In this document: positions 17,073-25,489 of the stretch, one piece after another
Layout of the letters: each line of letters starts with the position of its first letter
How positions within the stretch are numbered: position 1 is the first letter of the stretch
Assembly (NCBI GenBank): GCA_947302275.1
Contig: CAMYUW010000003.1
Coordinates: 38,039 to 102,038 of the forward strand
Direction of reading: 5' to 3'
Origin: an uncultured Prevotellaceae bacterium
GTDB taxonomy: Bacteria; Bacteroidota; Bacteroidia; Bacteroidales; Muribaculaceae
DNA: 64,000 nucleotides
Program-made: the position numbers and the translations under genes
The notes under the pieces: model-generated
What the model was told of the DNA's origin: nothing
Database searches by the model: none
The model's input: only the letters and a program-made list of their open reading frames with translations

Positions 17073-18620
17073 TTACTCTCCTGTGAGCAGCCTGTCGATC
17101 AGCAGGGTTACGTCCTCGATGGTGAGCCTGCCGTTGCTATCCAGGTCGCTTGGCGCGCGCAATTCGCTGTTGCCGCTCAGCAGCAGGTCGATCAGTGCGG
17201 TCACGTCGGCGATGTTCACCGCGCCGTCACCGTTCACGTCACCGCTGAGTTCAGCGGGTACGTCCTCGCGGTAGCGCATGCCCTTGTAGATAATCTGGCC
17301 GTCCTTGATGACATGGCTCAGTCCCCAATACTCCTGATAATCGGCATCGGGGTCGGGCTTGCGCGTGAAGGGTGTCAGCAGGTCGCCCATGTCGCGACTG
17401 TCGAAGCCGATGCCCTCGACCACATAGGCCAGAGGCTCACCGTCCTCGCCCACGTAGGCATAACGGCGGCACTCCATGCCCTCAATCTCCACAGGATCCA
17501 CCTCAAAGAAGTTCTCACGGTTCAAAAACTCCTTATTCTGGTAAATAATATGATAATTCACCGTGTTAAACAATTCAATGTCGGAGTACGTCTCGCTAAA
17601 TTTATATAACGGTTGCCATCCATAAAAGGAGATATATGACATCAGATTCCGCCCCTCGTCAAGTACGGTCTCATAAGCCTCGTTATCGTATATATAGTAC
17701 TGGCGTAATGCTTTGCTGGATTCGCCATATCCATCCTCTACCTTAAACACAGCCGCCAAACTTGCCGTCTCCATGTCAAGGGTTTCGTCAGTGTAAACGT
17801 AGCAGATAGGATGGCCAAGAAGGTTTGTCCCCTTAAACTCATAGGTATAGTATGATCTCGAGATTTCGCCATGGTCAATGACCACATGCTCATTGACCCA
17901 TTGGACACCCTCGCGTGCCAGAGGCAAGATATTCTCAAGCACACCGTTCTTGGGCATTTTATACCTTTCTGAACGATATATCACCTCACCGTTCTCAATT
18001 ACGCAATCCAGACTGACTGGATTAGCAACATTATACTGTAATGCTAAAGGATAGCCAAAGTAAAGACCGTCATATCCGATTCCCTCAATCATGCAGAAGT
18101 CACCCGTGCAGCAATGGGAAATATAGCGTTTGGTTTTTCCCCCAGAAATAGTCACCTGATCAGTTATCACTTTACATGACATGTTATCAGGCATAATGCA
18201 CCATGATCCAATGAAACTGACGGCGTCATTGAAATCATAGAGGACAAATTCCTTTCCGGAGGCGATCAACTCCATCATTTCCACATCATCCTCATTGCCT
18301 ATCGGGCATTCATCATAGGTCTTGCCATCAGGCACGATGCCATAGACCACCCTATCCTCCTCACGTAGATAGACAGGTACAGTGTCGTTTTCCCAGTTGA
18401 TCCCCTCGCCGCTGTACTTGTGCATCATCTTATAGGTTTTGCCATCAATTGTGACGTCCCCTTTCATCTCCAATGTGAAGTTTTCACCTGCAATAGAACT
18501 CCAATAAGTATATTCCCATTTTACACCTTCCCGGACGAAAGGAATGTACTCATGATCCTGTGCAAATGCTTGTGATATGCCGAACACTGCCAGCAAAATC
18601 ACCAGAATAGTCTTTTTCAT
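17073..18620 (-). CDS. Secreted protein with C-terminal dockerin-like repeats, function unknown
   Basis: 515 residues. The Sec signal is TILVILLAVFGISQAFA. Two similar roughly 200-residue halves follow; each starts with PLAREGVQWVNEH- or PFVREGVKWEYTY-like sequence and ends with a DGLYFGYPLAL- or LAYVVEGIGFDSRDMGDLL-like segment, so the body is an internal duplication. The last 60 residues are two dockerin loops (SGDVNGDGAVNIADVTALID and LDSNGRLTIEDVTLLID). No catalytic motif recognised. Monocistronic, with a terminator downstream. Confidence 0.72.
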   Translation of the reverse strand: MKKTILVILLAVFGISQAFAQDHEYIPFVREGVKWEYTYWSSIAGENFTLEMKGDVTIDGKTYKMMHKYSGEGINWENDTVPVYLREEDRVVYGIVPDGKTYDECPIGNEDDVEMMELIASGKEFVLYDFNDAVSFIGSWCIMPDNMSCKVITDQVTISGGKTKRYISHCCTGDFCMIEGIGYDGLYFGYPLALQYNVANPVSLDCVIENGEVIYRSERYKMPKNGVLENILPLAREGVQWVNEHVVIDHGEISRSYYTYEFKGTNLLGHPICYVYTDETLDMETASLAAVFKVEDGYGESSKALRQYYIYDNEAYETVLDEGRNLMSYISFYGWQPLYKFSETYSDIELFNTVNYHIIYQNKEFLNRENFFEVDPVEIEGMECRRYAYVGEDGEPLAYVVEGIGFDSRDMGDLLTPFTRKPDPDADYQEYWGLSHVIKDGQIIYKGMRYREDVPAELSGDVNGDGAVNIADVTALIDLLLSGNSELRAPSDLDSNGRLTIEDVTLLIDRLLTGE

Positions 18621-18852
18621 ATTTAGATAGTATTAAAAATTGATATTAATTTTCTGTTTCTCAGTGGGAATAAGGTTCCCAGCCTTGGTTGTATTATAAT
18701 CGGCCCAATGCCGTATTGTTTTCTGAATTGGTGTATGAGGAATACTCTGGTTATGTTTCAAATGAAACTAACTCGAACCGATATTTCTGAATTGCAGATT
18801 TATCAATTATCCTCAAATCAAATAATTGGTTTAATTAGTATAATTCGTGGTT
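18621..18852. other. Gene-free stretch
   Basis: AT-rich. One 63-codon open frame on the plus strand has no ribosome-binding or promoter signal and no recognisable product. Nothing else seen. Confidence 0.5.
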
Positions 18853-18972
18853 TTACTCAAAAGGATCTATGCCGATTTCTGCTCGGCCAGTGTTCATGAT
18901 AGTGAGTTGTGCGCTCATGGGACTGGCGCTGGCCAGCAGGCAGAGAACTGCCATAAAGAATAACTTCTTCAT
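18853..18972 (-). pseudogene. Truncated secreted-protein gene (signal peptide plus a few residues)
   Basis: The ATG at 18972 opens a 39-residue frame: MKKLFFMAVLCLLASASP, then MSAQLTIMNTGRAEIGIDPF and a stop. The signal peptide is intact, and the start of a mature protein follows before it ends abruptly. Downstream (18621-18850) no continuation is visible in other frames. It is best read as the 5' stump of a deleted exported-protein gene, although a very small secreted peptide cannot be excluded. Confidence 0.5.
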
Positions 18973-19044
18973 AATCGTAAAGTATTTAATAATGAATAAT
19001 TGAAATCATAAAATTTCCCCATTTCATCGAAAAAATCGGTTCTT

Positions 19045-19416
19045 TTAATAGACGGTGAAATAGCCCTCGTAGGTGATGCCTACCGAGGTGTCGATGGTGA
19101 TGACATAGTCGTCACTGGGGAGCGATGAGACGTCAATGGTGTCATAGGTGCCGTTCACTTGGGTGGAGATCCACACATACCAAGTTGTCAGTGACTCGAT
19201 CTCCACATCATAGTAAGTCAGATTACCCGTCCCGACAATAATAATCTCCTGATTGTCGCGGTCATAATAAACATCAGGCTCCACTGCAGGCACGGGCAAG
19301 TCAAAGTGGTCATGATGATGAGTAGAATCATGGATATGAATCTTATCAGGTGATCGAAAAGATTCAAGAGAAAAGATTAAGAAACTTAATAAAACAAATA
19401 GAATAATCTTTTTCAT
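19045..19416 (-). CDS. Small secreted DUF3244-like protein
   Basis: 123 residues from the ATG at 19416, chosen over an upstream in-frame ATG at 19533 because a proper signal peptide (IILFVLLSFLIFSLESF) begins here. A His/Asp-rich segment (HIHDSTHHHDHFD) follows. The rest is a single Ig-like beta domain (YYDRDNQEIIIVGTGNLTYYDVEIESL... TVY), as in DUF3244, ending in a strand that could pair with partner proteins. Function unknown. The His cluster suggests metal binding, an inference from composition only. Confidence 0.65.
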   Translation of the reverse strand: MKKIILFVLLSFLIFSLESFRSPDKIHIHDSTHHHDHFDLPVPAVEPDVYYDRDNQEIIIVGTGNLTYYDVEIESLTTWYVWISTQVNGTYDTIDVSSLPSDDYVITIDTSVGITYEGYFTVY

Positions 19417-19685
19417 GTTTGTGATGTTTTGTGAATAATAAATGCAAAAATAGCTTGAAAATGATAGGATGTCGAATATAAGGCAACAAATCGAAAATGA
19501 AATTTTAATACCACCTAAGATATTGAAAAACAAGTAATTATATACTAAAGTTATAACTCTTGGAAAAAGGATGGTGCATGTGCGGATTTTTCAATCTATT
19601 GATATTCAGATTGTTGCAGCAACAGACAATCCCTACTAAATATAATAGGGGATTATGTTGTAAGAGGGCTATTAGAAGTAAAAAA

Positions 19686-21335
19686 TTAGGTGTTATTTTG
19701 GGTGAAACTATTCAGATAGTCCTGCAAGGGGACATTTAAACCCATTTTTTTCGCAATCATTCTCCGTTTTTTGCTCACATAAGTCGGAGTGATTCCAAGC
19801 GCAATGGCAATCTCCAAATAGGAGAAACCACAGCAGGATAATCCGATAAACCTAAGGTCAATATCTGTAATTTTAGGATTTTGGGCAATGTTAAAGATCA
19901 AGTGATCATATTTTTTATCCAGGTATAATTGCAATGCATTCCAGAATTCATCGTTTGCAACATCTGGTAATGATTCTTTGATTCTTCTCCTAATGACTTT
20001 TGGAGAATCTTTTTCACAAGCATCAATAGCTGTTTGCATGAAAGACACCATACTCTGCACAAAATGCTCAATCACTGAATCTTTTTTATCGATTTGCTCT
20101 AGCAGAGTGGTATGTCGATCCAGTTGTGCGTGTTGTAAACCGAGAAGAATTTCCTTGAAACGTTGCTCTCTGTGTAAGTGAAATGCGACGAAGAAGGCCA
20201 AGAGGCAGATTGCTGTAGCAGCGAGTATCCATAACAATTGACGTAAGCCCGTGATCTTTTGAATTCTATTTTTCTCCTTCTCGATGTTGCTGGAGTTCTC
20301 GATACGTTGAATATAATTCTTATGCTTATCATTATCTATGGAATCTGAGATTAGGTTCTTTAACCCATTGTAGTAATTACTTTTAGCCGTATCACCCTCA
20401 TTGTGCGCAATGATAGAAAGTATCCAATAGTGCATCATCCTTTCTCTTCTATCAGGCTTTGCTGTTTCAATAGAGTGGAGGCCTTCTTGATATATTAAAG
20501 CAGAATCGTTCAAGTTTTGTTTAGCGTAAATAAACGCAAGATCTTGAAGGAGGTCTCTGTTAACATATTTGCTATGGTTTTGTAGGCAACTTAGGCCAAT
20601 TTGTTTAGCTTTGTTCAATGTCGAGTCATTATGAGAAAGGTATCGACACATAAACTCTTCACAATTAAAGACGGCTAAACTATCATTGAGTTGAATAGCT
20701 AAAGCATGGGATTGCTCAATATAATCCTTCCAATCCGTATCTTCCGCAAGAGCCCTGCACATCGCCATACTAAAGTAACAAACCTGTTGATAGTGTTTGT
20801 TGCCCGTTAGTTCGAAATACTTTAGGGCATTCCGATACTTTTCGAAACAAATCTCCTCATCGCCATAGTAAACACGGTATAATGCCGCTATCCTAAGATT
20901 AATTTGCCCAAGGTTGGTGTAGTCTTTCTCGTCGGCGGTGGCTTCGGCGTGCTTGTAGTAGAACATGGCGGAATCGGGGTGGCCGAGTTCTTCCATGACG
21001 GCGCCCTTGTAGATGTAGGCGCGGGTGAGCTTCTCGCGCTCGCCGCTGTGGCGGCGGTAGTAGTCCAGGGCGCGGTTGATGTCGCTGTCGCTGGTGGCCG
21101 TGATGTAGCACTTGTAGCGGGCTTGGGTGAGGAGCAGGTCACGGTAGGCACGGTCGCCCTCACGGGTGAGGCTGCCGGGCGGAACGGCCAGGACAAGAGC
21201 CAGGGCGCTGTCTGGGTCGGGCTGCATGAGACTGTCGGCCGCCACCAGCCGCGCGTCGTAACGGCCTGCACCGCCACACCCCGTGACCACCGCCACGAGC
21301 AATGATATAGCTACTATGCGTACCAGCCAATGCAT
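19686..21335 (-). CDS. TPR-transmembrane-HTH signalling protein
   Basis: 549 residues. The N-terminus is a signal anchor with a lipobox-like LLVAVVTGCGG. Residues about 30-350 are TPR-like helical repeats (e.g. ALDYYRRHSGEREKLTRAYIY, NLGQINLRIAALYRVYYG). One TM helix is near residue 370 (LLWILAATAICLLAFFVAFH), followed by a coiled coil (QHAQLDRHTTLLEQIDKKDS). The C-terminus is a LuxR-like HTH (CCGFSYLEIAIALGITPTYV then SKKRRMIAKKMG). This layout is a known Bacteroidota one-component regulator type: periplasmic TPR sensor, cytoplasmic DNA-binding end. Target genes are unknown. The next gene downstream on the same strand starts 30 bases before it, so it may share a transcript with the upstream outer-membrane gene. 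Confidence 0.75.
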   Translation of the reverse strand: MHWLVRIVAISLLVAVVTGCGGAGRYDARLVAADSLMQPDPDSALALVLAVPPGSLTREGDRAYRDLLLTQARYKCYITATSDSDINRALDYYRRHSGEREKLTRAYIYKGAVMEELGHPDSAMFYYKHAEATADEKDYTNLGQINLRIAALYRVYYGDEEICFEKYRNALKYFELTGNKHYQQVCYFSMAMCRALAEDTDWKDYIEQSHALAIQLNDSLAVFNCEEFMCRYLSHNDSTLNKAKQIGLSCLQNHSKYVNRDLLQDLAFIYAKQNLNDSALIYQEGLHSIETAKPDRRERMMHYWILSIIAHNEGDTAKSNYYNGLKNLISDSIDNDKHKNYIQRIENSSNIEKEKNRIQKITGLRQLLWILAATAICLLAFFVAFHLHREQRFKEILLGLQHAQLDRHTTLLEQIDKKDSVIEHFVQSMVSFMQTAIDACEKDSPKVIRRRIKESLPDVANDEFWNALQLYLDKKYDHLIFNIAQNPKITDIDLRFIGLSCCGFSYLEIAIALGITPTYVSKKRRMIAKKMGLNVPLQDYLNSFTQNNT

Positions 21336-21366
21336 TGATGGTTTATAATGAAATCAATCACCCTGC

Positions 21367-22095
21367 TTATGGAGTACGCAGTGTGCGAAACAGTCCTGCA
21401 TAGGAGAGTGTTAGTCCCACGCAACAGCCTTTGACCGAGGGGTTGAAGTCGCTGAACTTGGCATGGGTGATAAAGGGGGAAATGCGCACCGATGACGTGT
21501 AATGGGCTTGGCGGTCACTACCCATCGGGTAGTCCACGAGTTTGCCATGCAGCCTGATGTCGATATCCACACTAGCCGTCCATCCGATGTTACTCTTGTG
21601 GACACCGGTCACGTCGTCAATCACGGGACGCTCCTGACCCTGATCGTCCTGCTCATACTTGATGCGGTTGATGTCCCACGACAGCCGGCTTGCGGTCATT
21701 CCCACACAAGGTGTCACCGACACCCTACCCTGCCTCAACACGGTATAGCCCAGCTGCAAGGTAAATCCCAGCAATGTAGGGTTGGCTGTGGCGTTAAGCT
21801 GCAGGTTGCGGCCCTGGCTGTCATAGACGGCATAGGGGTTTTCGTTCTTGAACGAGGGCTGGCCATAATCAAAATCCATCTTGAACCTCAATCGGTTATA
21901 GTCAAGATTCAAGCCGCCAGTAAATAGGATGCAGCCCTTGAAGTCATCACCCAGTGAACCCGTGGGCACCATTCCGCCAACTCCAACCTGGAAGCCGAAC
22001 CCCAGGGGTTTATAAATGGTCTCACCCTCCTGCGCGCTCAGGGCGGCAGGCATCAATGTCAATATCGCAAGAAGAATCAAAATCGTCCGTTTCAT
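21367..22095 (-). CDS. Outer-membrane beta-barrel protein, function unknown
   Basis: 242 residues. The Sec signal ILLAILTLMPAALSAQ is followed by repeated amphipathic strands (LGFGFQVGVGGMVPTGSLGD, LDYNRLRFKMDFDYGQP, LGFTLQLGYTVLRQG, VSVTPCVGMTASRLSW) and a final strand GLTLSYAGLFRTL. This is typical of small porin-like or PorT-like barrels in Bacteroidota. It is 31 bases upstream of the TPR-HTH regulator on the same strand, so the two may be co-transcribed. No ligand can be named. Confidence 0.65.
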   Translation of the reverse strand: MKRTILILLAILTLMPAALSAQEGETIYKPLGFGFQVGVGGMVPTGSLGDDFKGCILFTGGLNLDYNRLRFKMDFDYGQPSFKNENPYAVYDSQGRNLQLNATANPTLLGFTLQLGYTVLRQGRVSVTPCVGMTASRLSWDINRIKYEQDDQGQERPVIDDVTGVHKSNIGWTASVDIDIRLHGKLVDYPMGSDRQAHYTSSVRISPFITHAKFSDFNPSVKGCCVGLTLSYAGLFRTLRTP

Positions 22096-22188
22096 CGTAC
22101 TTTTTCTTGGTTTACTATAATAACGGACATCTGGTCATTAAATTGCTTTCTCAGTCCCGAGAGGCGTTTTTTGCTACGGAGTGCCAGC

Positions 22189-22560
22189 CTACCACCACAG
22201 GCTGCGGTAATACTTGTGATAGAGCGAGAGACCCTCGCTGATGGGCTTGAGCGAGGACTTGGCGGCACGCTTGAGGTCGGCCAGGTCTTCCTCGTTGTTC
22301 CAGATGGCCTTGATATAGGCTTTGTACTCGGGGGTGTCCTCCTCGGTCTGCATGGCGATACGCTGGAAGGCGTAAATCATTTTGTCCAAAATCTCGCCCC
22401 ACTCCTCTGGGGGCATATTCAGTCGGGGAGTGCGTTCACAATGCTGCTTGAAGACCATCAGTCTGGGTAAAATAAAACGCGCAATCGTCACATCAAGGTC
22501 ATAAAGTTCCTCAATGTCAATCGTCTTGGCAATAGCTTGGGGATTGTAATCGTTGTTCAT
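22189..22560 (-). CDS. Hypothetical soluble helical protein
   Basis: 123 residues with no signal peptide or TM. Predicted mostly helical and rich in acidic residues (IDIEELYDLDVTIARFILPR, PPEEWGEILDKMIYAF) with aromatic C-terminal YHKYYRSLWW. The start is supported by a normal ATG with spacing to the divergent MazG promoter about 190 bases away. No family recognised; no functional motif visible. Confidence 0.55.
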   Translation of the reverse strand: MNNDYNPQAIAKTIDIEELYDLDVTIARFILPRLMVFKQHCERTPRLNMPPEEWGEILDKMIYAFQRIAMQTEEDTPEYKAYIKAIWNNEEDLADLKRAAKSSLKPISEGLSLYHKYYRSLWW

Positions 22561-22745
22561 CTTGTTTTGAGAGGTTAATTATGTAATGATTGTTTTCAGG
22601 GGGCAATTATACACAAATTTCTTGACATAACAAAGAAATATCATGAAAAAATGAAAAAATAATCATTTTATTCCCTATCTTATCCGATTTCCATATCATT
22701 TGCAAAAAACTAGGAAACAGAAACTGAAAACCAGAAACTTTTTAG

Positions 22746-22753
22746 TATCTTTG
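22746..22753 (+). promoter_or_regulatory. Promoter -7 element of the mazG-like/deoC unit
   Basis: TATCTTTG ends 8 bases before the ATG at 22762. With the usual start about 7 bases after the box, the transcript would begin at or one base before the start codon (leaderless). Confidence 0.6.
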
Positions 22754-22761
22754 CCATCACT

Positions 22762-23091
22762 ATGACGATACAAGAGGCTCAAGCGCGTGTTGACGCTTGG
22801 ATCAGGCAATATGGCGTGCGCTACTTCAGCGAACTGACCAACATGGCAGTGCTTACCGAGGAAGTGGGCGAGGTGGCGCGTGTCATTGCACGCCGCTACG
22901 GCGACCAGTCGAGCAAGCCGGGCGACGACCTGGACCTGGCCGACGAGTTGGCCGACGTGCTGTGGGTAGTGATGTGCCTGGCCAACCAGACGGGCATCGA
23001 CCTGGATGCGGCACTGGAGCGCAACTTCGCCAAGAAAACCGAGCGCGACAAGACCCGCCACCTGAACAACGAAAAACTTACTAACCAATAA
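22762..23091 (+). CDS. MazG-like nucleotide pyrophosphohydrolase
   Basis: 109 residues, a single MazG-like domain. The metal-binding EEVGE (residues 34-38) and the second acidic motif DELADVLWVVM (residues about 63-73) match the all-alpha NTP pyrophosphatase family, which hydrolyses (d)NTPs to NMP and PPi. The short length fits the housecleaning iMazG group. It is 15 bases upstream of deoC, so one nucleotide-turnover operon is likely. Confidence 0.82.
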   Translation: MTIQEAQARVDAWIRQYGVRYFSELTNMAVLTEEVGEVARVIARRYGDQSSKPGDDLDLADELADVLWVVMCLANQTGIDLDAALERNFAKKTERDKTRHLNNEKLTNQ

Positions 23092-23106
23092 AATATAACA
23101 ACGATT

Positions 23107-24054
23107 ATGAGCAACCACGAACACGAACATTGCGGATGCGGATGTGAGCATCACGATCATGACCACAAGCCGATGGACAAGTACATGACGGCCATCAGCC
23201 AGAGTAATGTCATCACCGACGACGCTGCCGTGACTGCCGCCGTGCAGGAGATTATCGACAAGCACGCCGCCGAGAACAACACCCCCGAGGTTCAGCAGTT
23301 CCTGCTGAACTGTGTGGACCTGACGACGCTGGCCACCGAGGACTGCGAGAGCAGCGTGGCACGGTTTGTACAGAAAGTCAATGACTTTGACAACAATTAT
23401 CCCCAGTACAAGAACGTGGCCGCCATCTGCGTCTATAGCAACTTTGCCGCAGTAGTGCGCGGAACACTTGAGGTGAGCGGTGTGGATGTAGCCGTGTGCA
23501 GCGCCTGCTTCCCCTCCAGCCAGGCTCACATCGAGACCAAGATTGCCGAGACCGCATTGGCCATTGCCGATGGTGCCGACGAGGTGGACATCGTGCTCAA
23601 CGTGGGCTATTTCAAGGATGAGGCCTACGAGGAATTGTGCGATGAAATCGCCGAAATCAAGCAAGTGGTGGGCGACCGACCCTTGAAGGTCATTCTCGAA
23701 ACCGGACTGTTGAAGAGCGCCGAGGCCATCCGCCGCGCCAGCATCCTGTCGATGTACTCGGGCTGCGATTTCATCAAGACTTCGACAGGCAAAATCTATC
23801 CCGGCGCTTCGCTGGAAGCCGCTTATGTCATGTGCCAGTGCATCAAGGAATACTTCGTGCAGCACGGCCGCATGGTGGGCTTCAAGGCATCGGGCGGCAT
23901 CCGCACGACCGAGGACGCCGTGAAGTACTACACCATCGTCAAGGAAGTCCTGGGTGAGAAGTGGCTGAACAACCAGTACTTCCGCATCGGTGCGTCAAGC
24001 CTGGCCAACTCCCTGTTCCAGTCCTTCACCGGCACCGAAGAAAAACCCTTCTAA
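23107..24054 (+). CDS. deoC: Deoxyribose-phosphate aldolase with His/Cys-rich N-terminus
   Basis: 315 residues. Class I aldolase; the Schiff-base lysine lies in FIKTSTGK (near residue 220), with AVRG/VDVAVCSACFP and DEVDIVLNVG also conserved. It cleaves 2-deoxyribose-5-phosphate to glyceraldehyde-3-phosphate and acetaldehyde. The first 20 residues hold seven His and three Cys (HEHEHCGCGCEHHDHDH), outside the conserved fold, which begins near MDKYMTAISQS. An internal ATG at residue 24 could be the ancestral start. The extension might bind zinc or another metal (inference). It is downstream of the MazG-like gene; a long palindrome (24080-24152) follows. Confidence 0.9.
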   Translation: MSNHEHEHCGCGCEHHDHDHKPMDKYMTAISQSNVITDDAAVTAAVQEIIDKHAAENNTPEVQQFLLNCVDLTTLATEDCESSVARFVQKVNDFDNNYPQYKNVAAICVYSNFAAVVRGTLEVSGVDVAVCSACFPSSQAHIETKIAETALAIADGADEVDIVLNVGYFKDEAYEELCDEIAEIKQVVGDRPLKVILETGLLKSAEAIRRASILSMYSGCDFIKTSTGKIYPGASLEAAYVMCQCIKEYFVQHGRMVGFKASGGIRTTEDAVKYYTIVKEVLGEKWLNNQYFRIGASSLANSLFQSFTGTEEKPF

Positions 24055-24079
24055 AACAACGACAACAATCATTTCATAA

Positions 24080-24152
24080 GGAAAACAATAAATACAATAA
24101 GTACAATTTATTGATTACCAATGATTTGTATTTGTTGTACTTATTGTTTTCC
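24080..24152. repeat. Intergenic palindrome family, copy A
   Basis: 27-base arms pair at 24 of 27 positions (left begins GGAAAACAATAAATACAATA, right ends TTATTGTTTTCC) around an AT-rich centre containing TTATTGATTACCA. It lies between deoC (26 bases after its stop) and the MATE gene (15 bases before its start). Copies B (38435) and C (53098) share the arms and the core. Confidence 0.8.
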
Positions 24153-24166
24153 CTTTATAAGAGGGC

Positions 24167-25468
24167 ATGAATCGTGAAATCCTGAAAATCGCGTTGCCGG
24201 CGATTGTCGCCAACATCACGGTGCCGCTGCTGGGACTGGTAGATACCGCCATTGCCGGGCACCTGGGTGATAAGGTGTTTATCGGTGCTGTTGCGGTGGG
24301 CGCGATGATGTTCAACCTGGTGTACTGGAATTTCGGGTTCCTGCGCATGAGCACGTCGGGCATGACAGCTCAGACGTGCGGCAGCGGCGACTTCAAGGAG
24401 AGCGCCAAGTTGCTGGGCGAATCCACGGCGCTGGCAGCAGTCATTTCGGCCATCATTATCGTGCTGCAGTGGCCCATTCGCCTGCTGCTCTTGTGGATTA
24501 TCGGCCCATCGCCCGAAGTGACCTCGCTGGCCATTACCTATTTTACCATCTGCATCTGGGGCGTGCCGCCCGTGCTGGTGATGATGGCGTTCAAAGGGTG
24601 GCTACTGGGCATGCAGGACTCCAAGAGCGCGATGTGGATCTCCATCATGACCAACGTCTTTAATATCGCTGCGAGTCTATTGTGCGTCTATCTGTTGAAG
24701 ATGGGTTTTGTGGGCATCGCAGTGGGTACCCTGGCGGGCGAATGGCTCGGCCTGCTGTATGCCGCACTGACGGTACAGCGCAAGTTCCCGCGCCTGAACG
24801 GCCTGCTGGACTGGCGCCGAGTGTGGCGCTTCAAGGGTGCAGGACGCTATTTCAAGGTAAGCCGCGACATCTTTGTGCGCAGTTTCCTGCTGATGACTGT
24901 GAGTCTGGCTTTTGTCTCAATCGGTGCCCGCAGCGGTGACCTGATTCTCGCCGTCAATGCTCTGATACTGCAACTGTTTACCCTGTATTCCCATTTCATG
25001 GACGGCATTGCCTTTGCCGGGGAAGCCGTCGTGGGCAAGTACTATGGTATGCGTGACATGGGGCGCATGAGGCGCTGCGTGCGGCTTCTGTTCGGCTGGG
25101 GCCTGGCTGTCGCCGCTGTTTTCACGCTGATTTACTCTTTCCCGCGCGTCGCCTTCTGGCTGCTGACCGACCAGCAGAGCGTTATCGAGGCAGCAATGGA
25201 CTACCGCGTGTGGTGCGCACTGATTCCAGCAGCGGGTATGGCTGCATTCGTTTGGGACGGCGTGTTCATCAGCCTGACGCGCTCGATGGGTATGCTCATC
25301 AGCGCCAGCATCGCCTGGTCGCTGTTCTTTGTGATCTACTGGATCACACCCGACGCATGGGGCAACAACCGCCTGTGGATCGCCTACCTAAGTTTCCTTG
25401 CCCTGCGCGGCATCATACAGACCATCCTCTACAACGGCTACCTCAAGCACGGTGTGCTCGAGGCCTAA
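24167..25468 (+). CDS. MATE-family efflux transporter (DinF-like)
   Basis: 433 residues with 12 hydrophobic helices in two six-helix halves, the standard MATE size. The N-terminal part IALPAIVANITVPLLGLVDTAIAGHLGD is the MATE/DinF hallmark (P, D and GHLG). It exports cationic compounds by Na+ or H+ antiport; the substrate is unknown. It follows deoC across palindrome A and may be read through from it. It converges with the M6 protease gene on the other strand, 22 bases apart. Confidence 0.88.
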   Translation: MNREILKIALPAIVANITVPLLGLVDTAIAGHLGDKVFIGAVAVGAMMFNLVYWNFGFLRMSTSGMTAQTCGSGDFKESAKLLGESTALAAVISAIIIVLQWPIRLLLLWIIGPSPEVTSLAITYFTICIWGVPPVLVMMAFKGWLLGMQDSKSAMWISIMTNVFNIAASLLCVYLLKMGFVGIAVGTLAGEWLGLLYAALTVQRKFPRLNGLLDWRRVWRFKGAGRYFKVSRDIFVRSFLLMTVSLAFVSIGARSGDLILAVNALILQLFTLYSHFMDGIAFAGEAVVGKYYGMRDMGRMRRCVRLLFGWGLAVAAVFTLIYSFPRVAFWLLTDQQSVIEAAMDYRVWCALIPAAGMAAFVWDGVFISLTRSMGMLISASIAWSLFFVIYWITPDAWGNNRLWIAYLSFLALRGIIQTILYNGYLKHGVLEA

Positions 25469-25489
25469 CTGCCATTATGGCCTTGGCTC

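Noticed and set aside
22696..23865. 389-codon open frame on the minus strand
   Set aside because: It lies wholly antisense to the mazG-like and deoC genes, whose proteins have clear family motifs. Long antisense frames arise from codon bias in this GC range.
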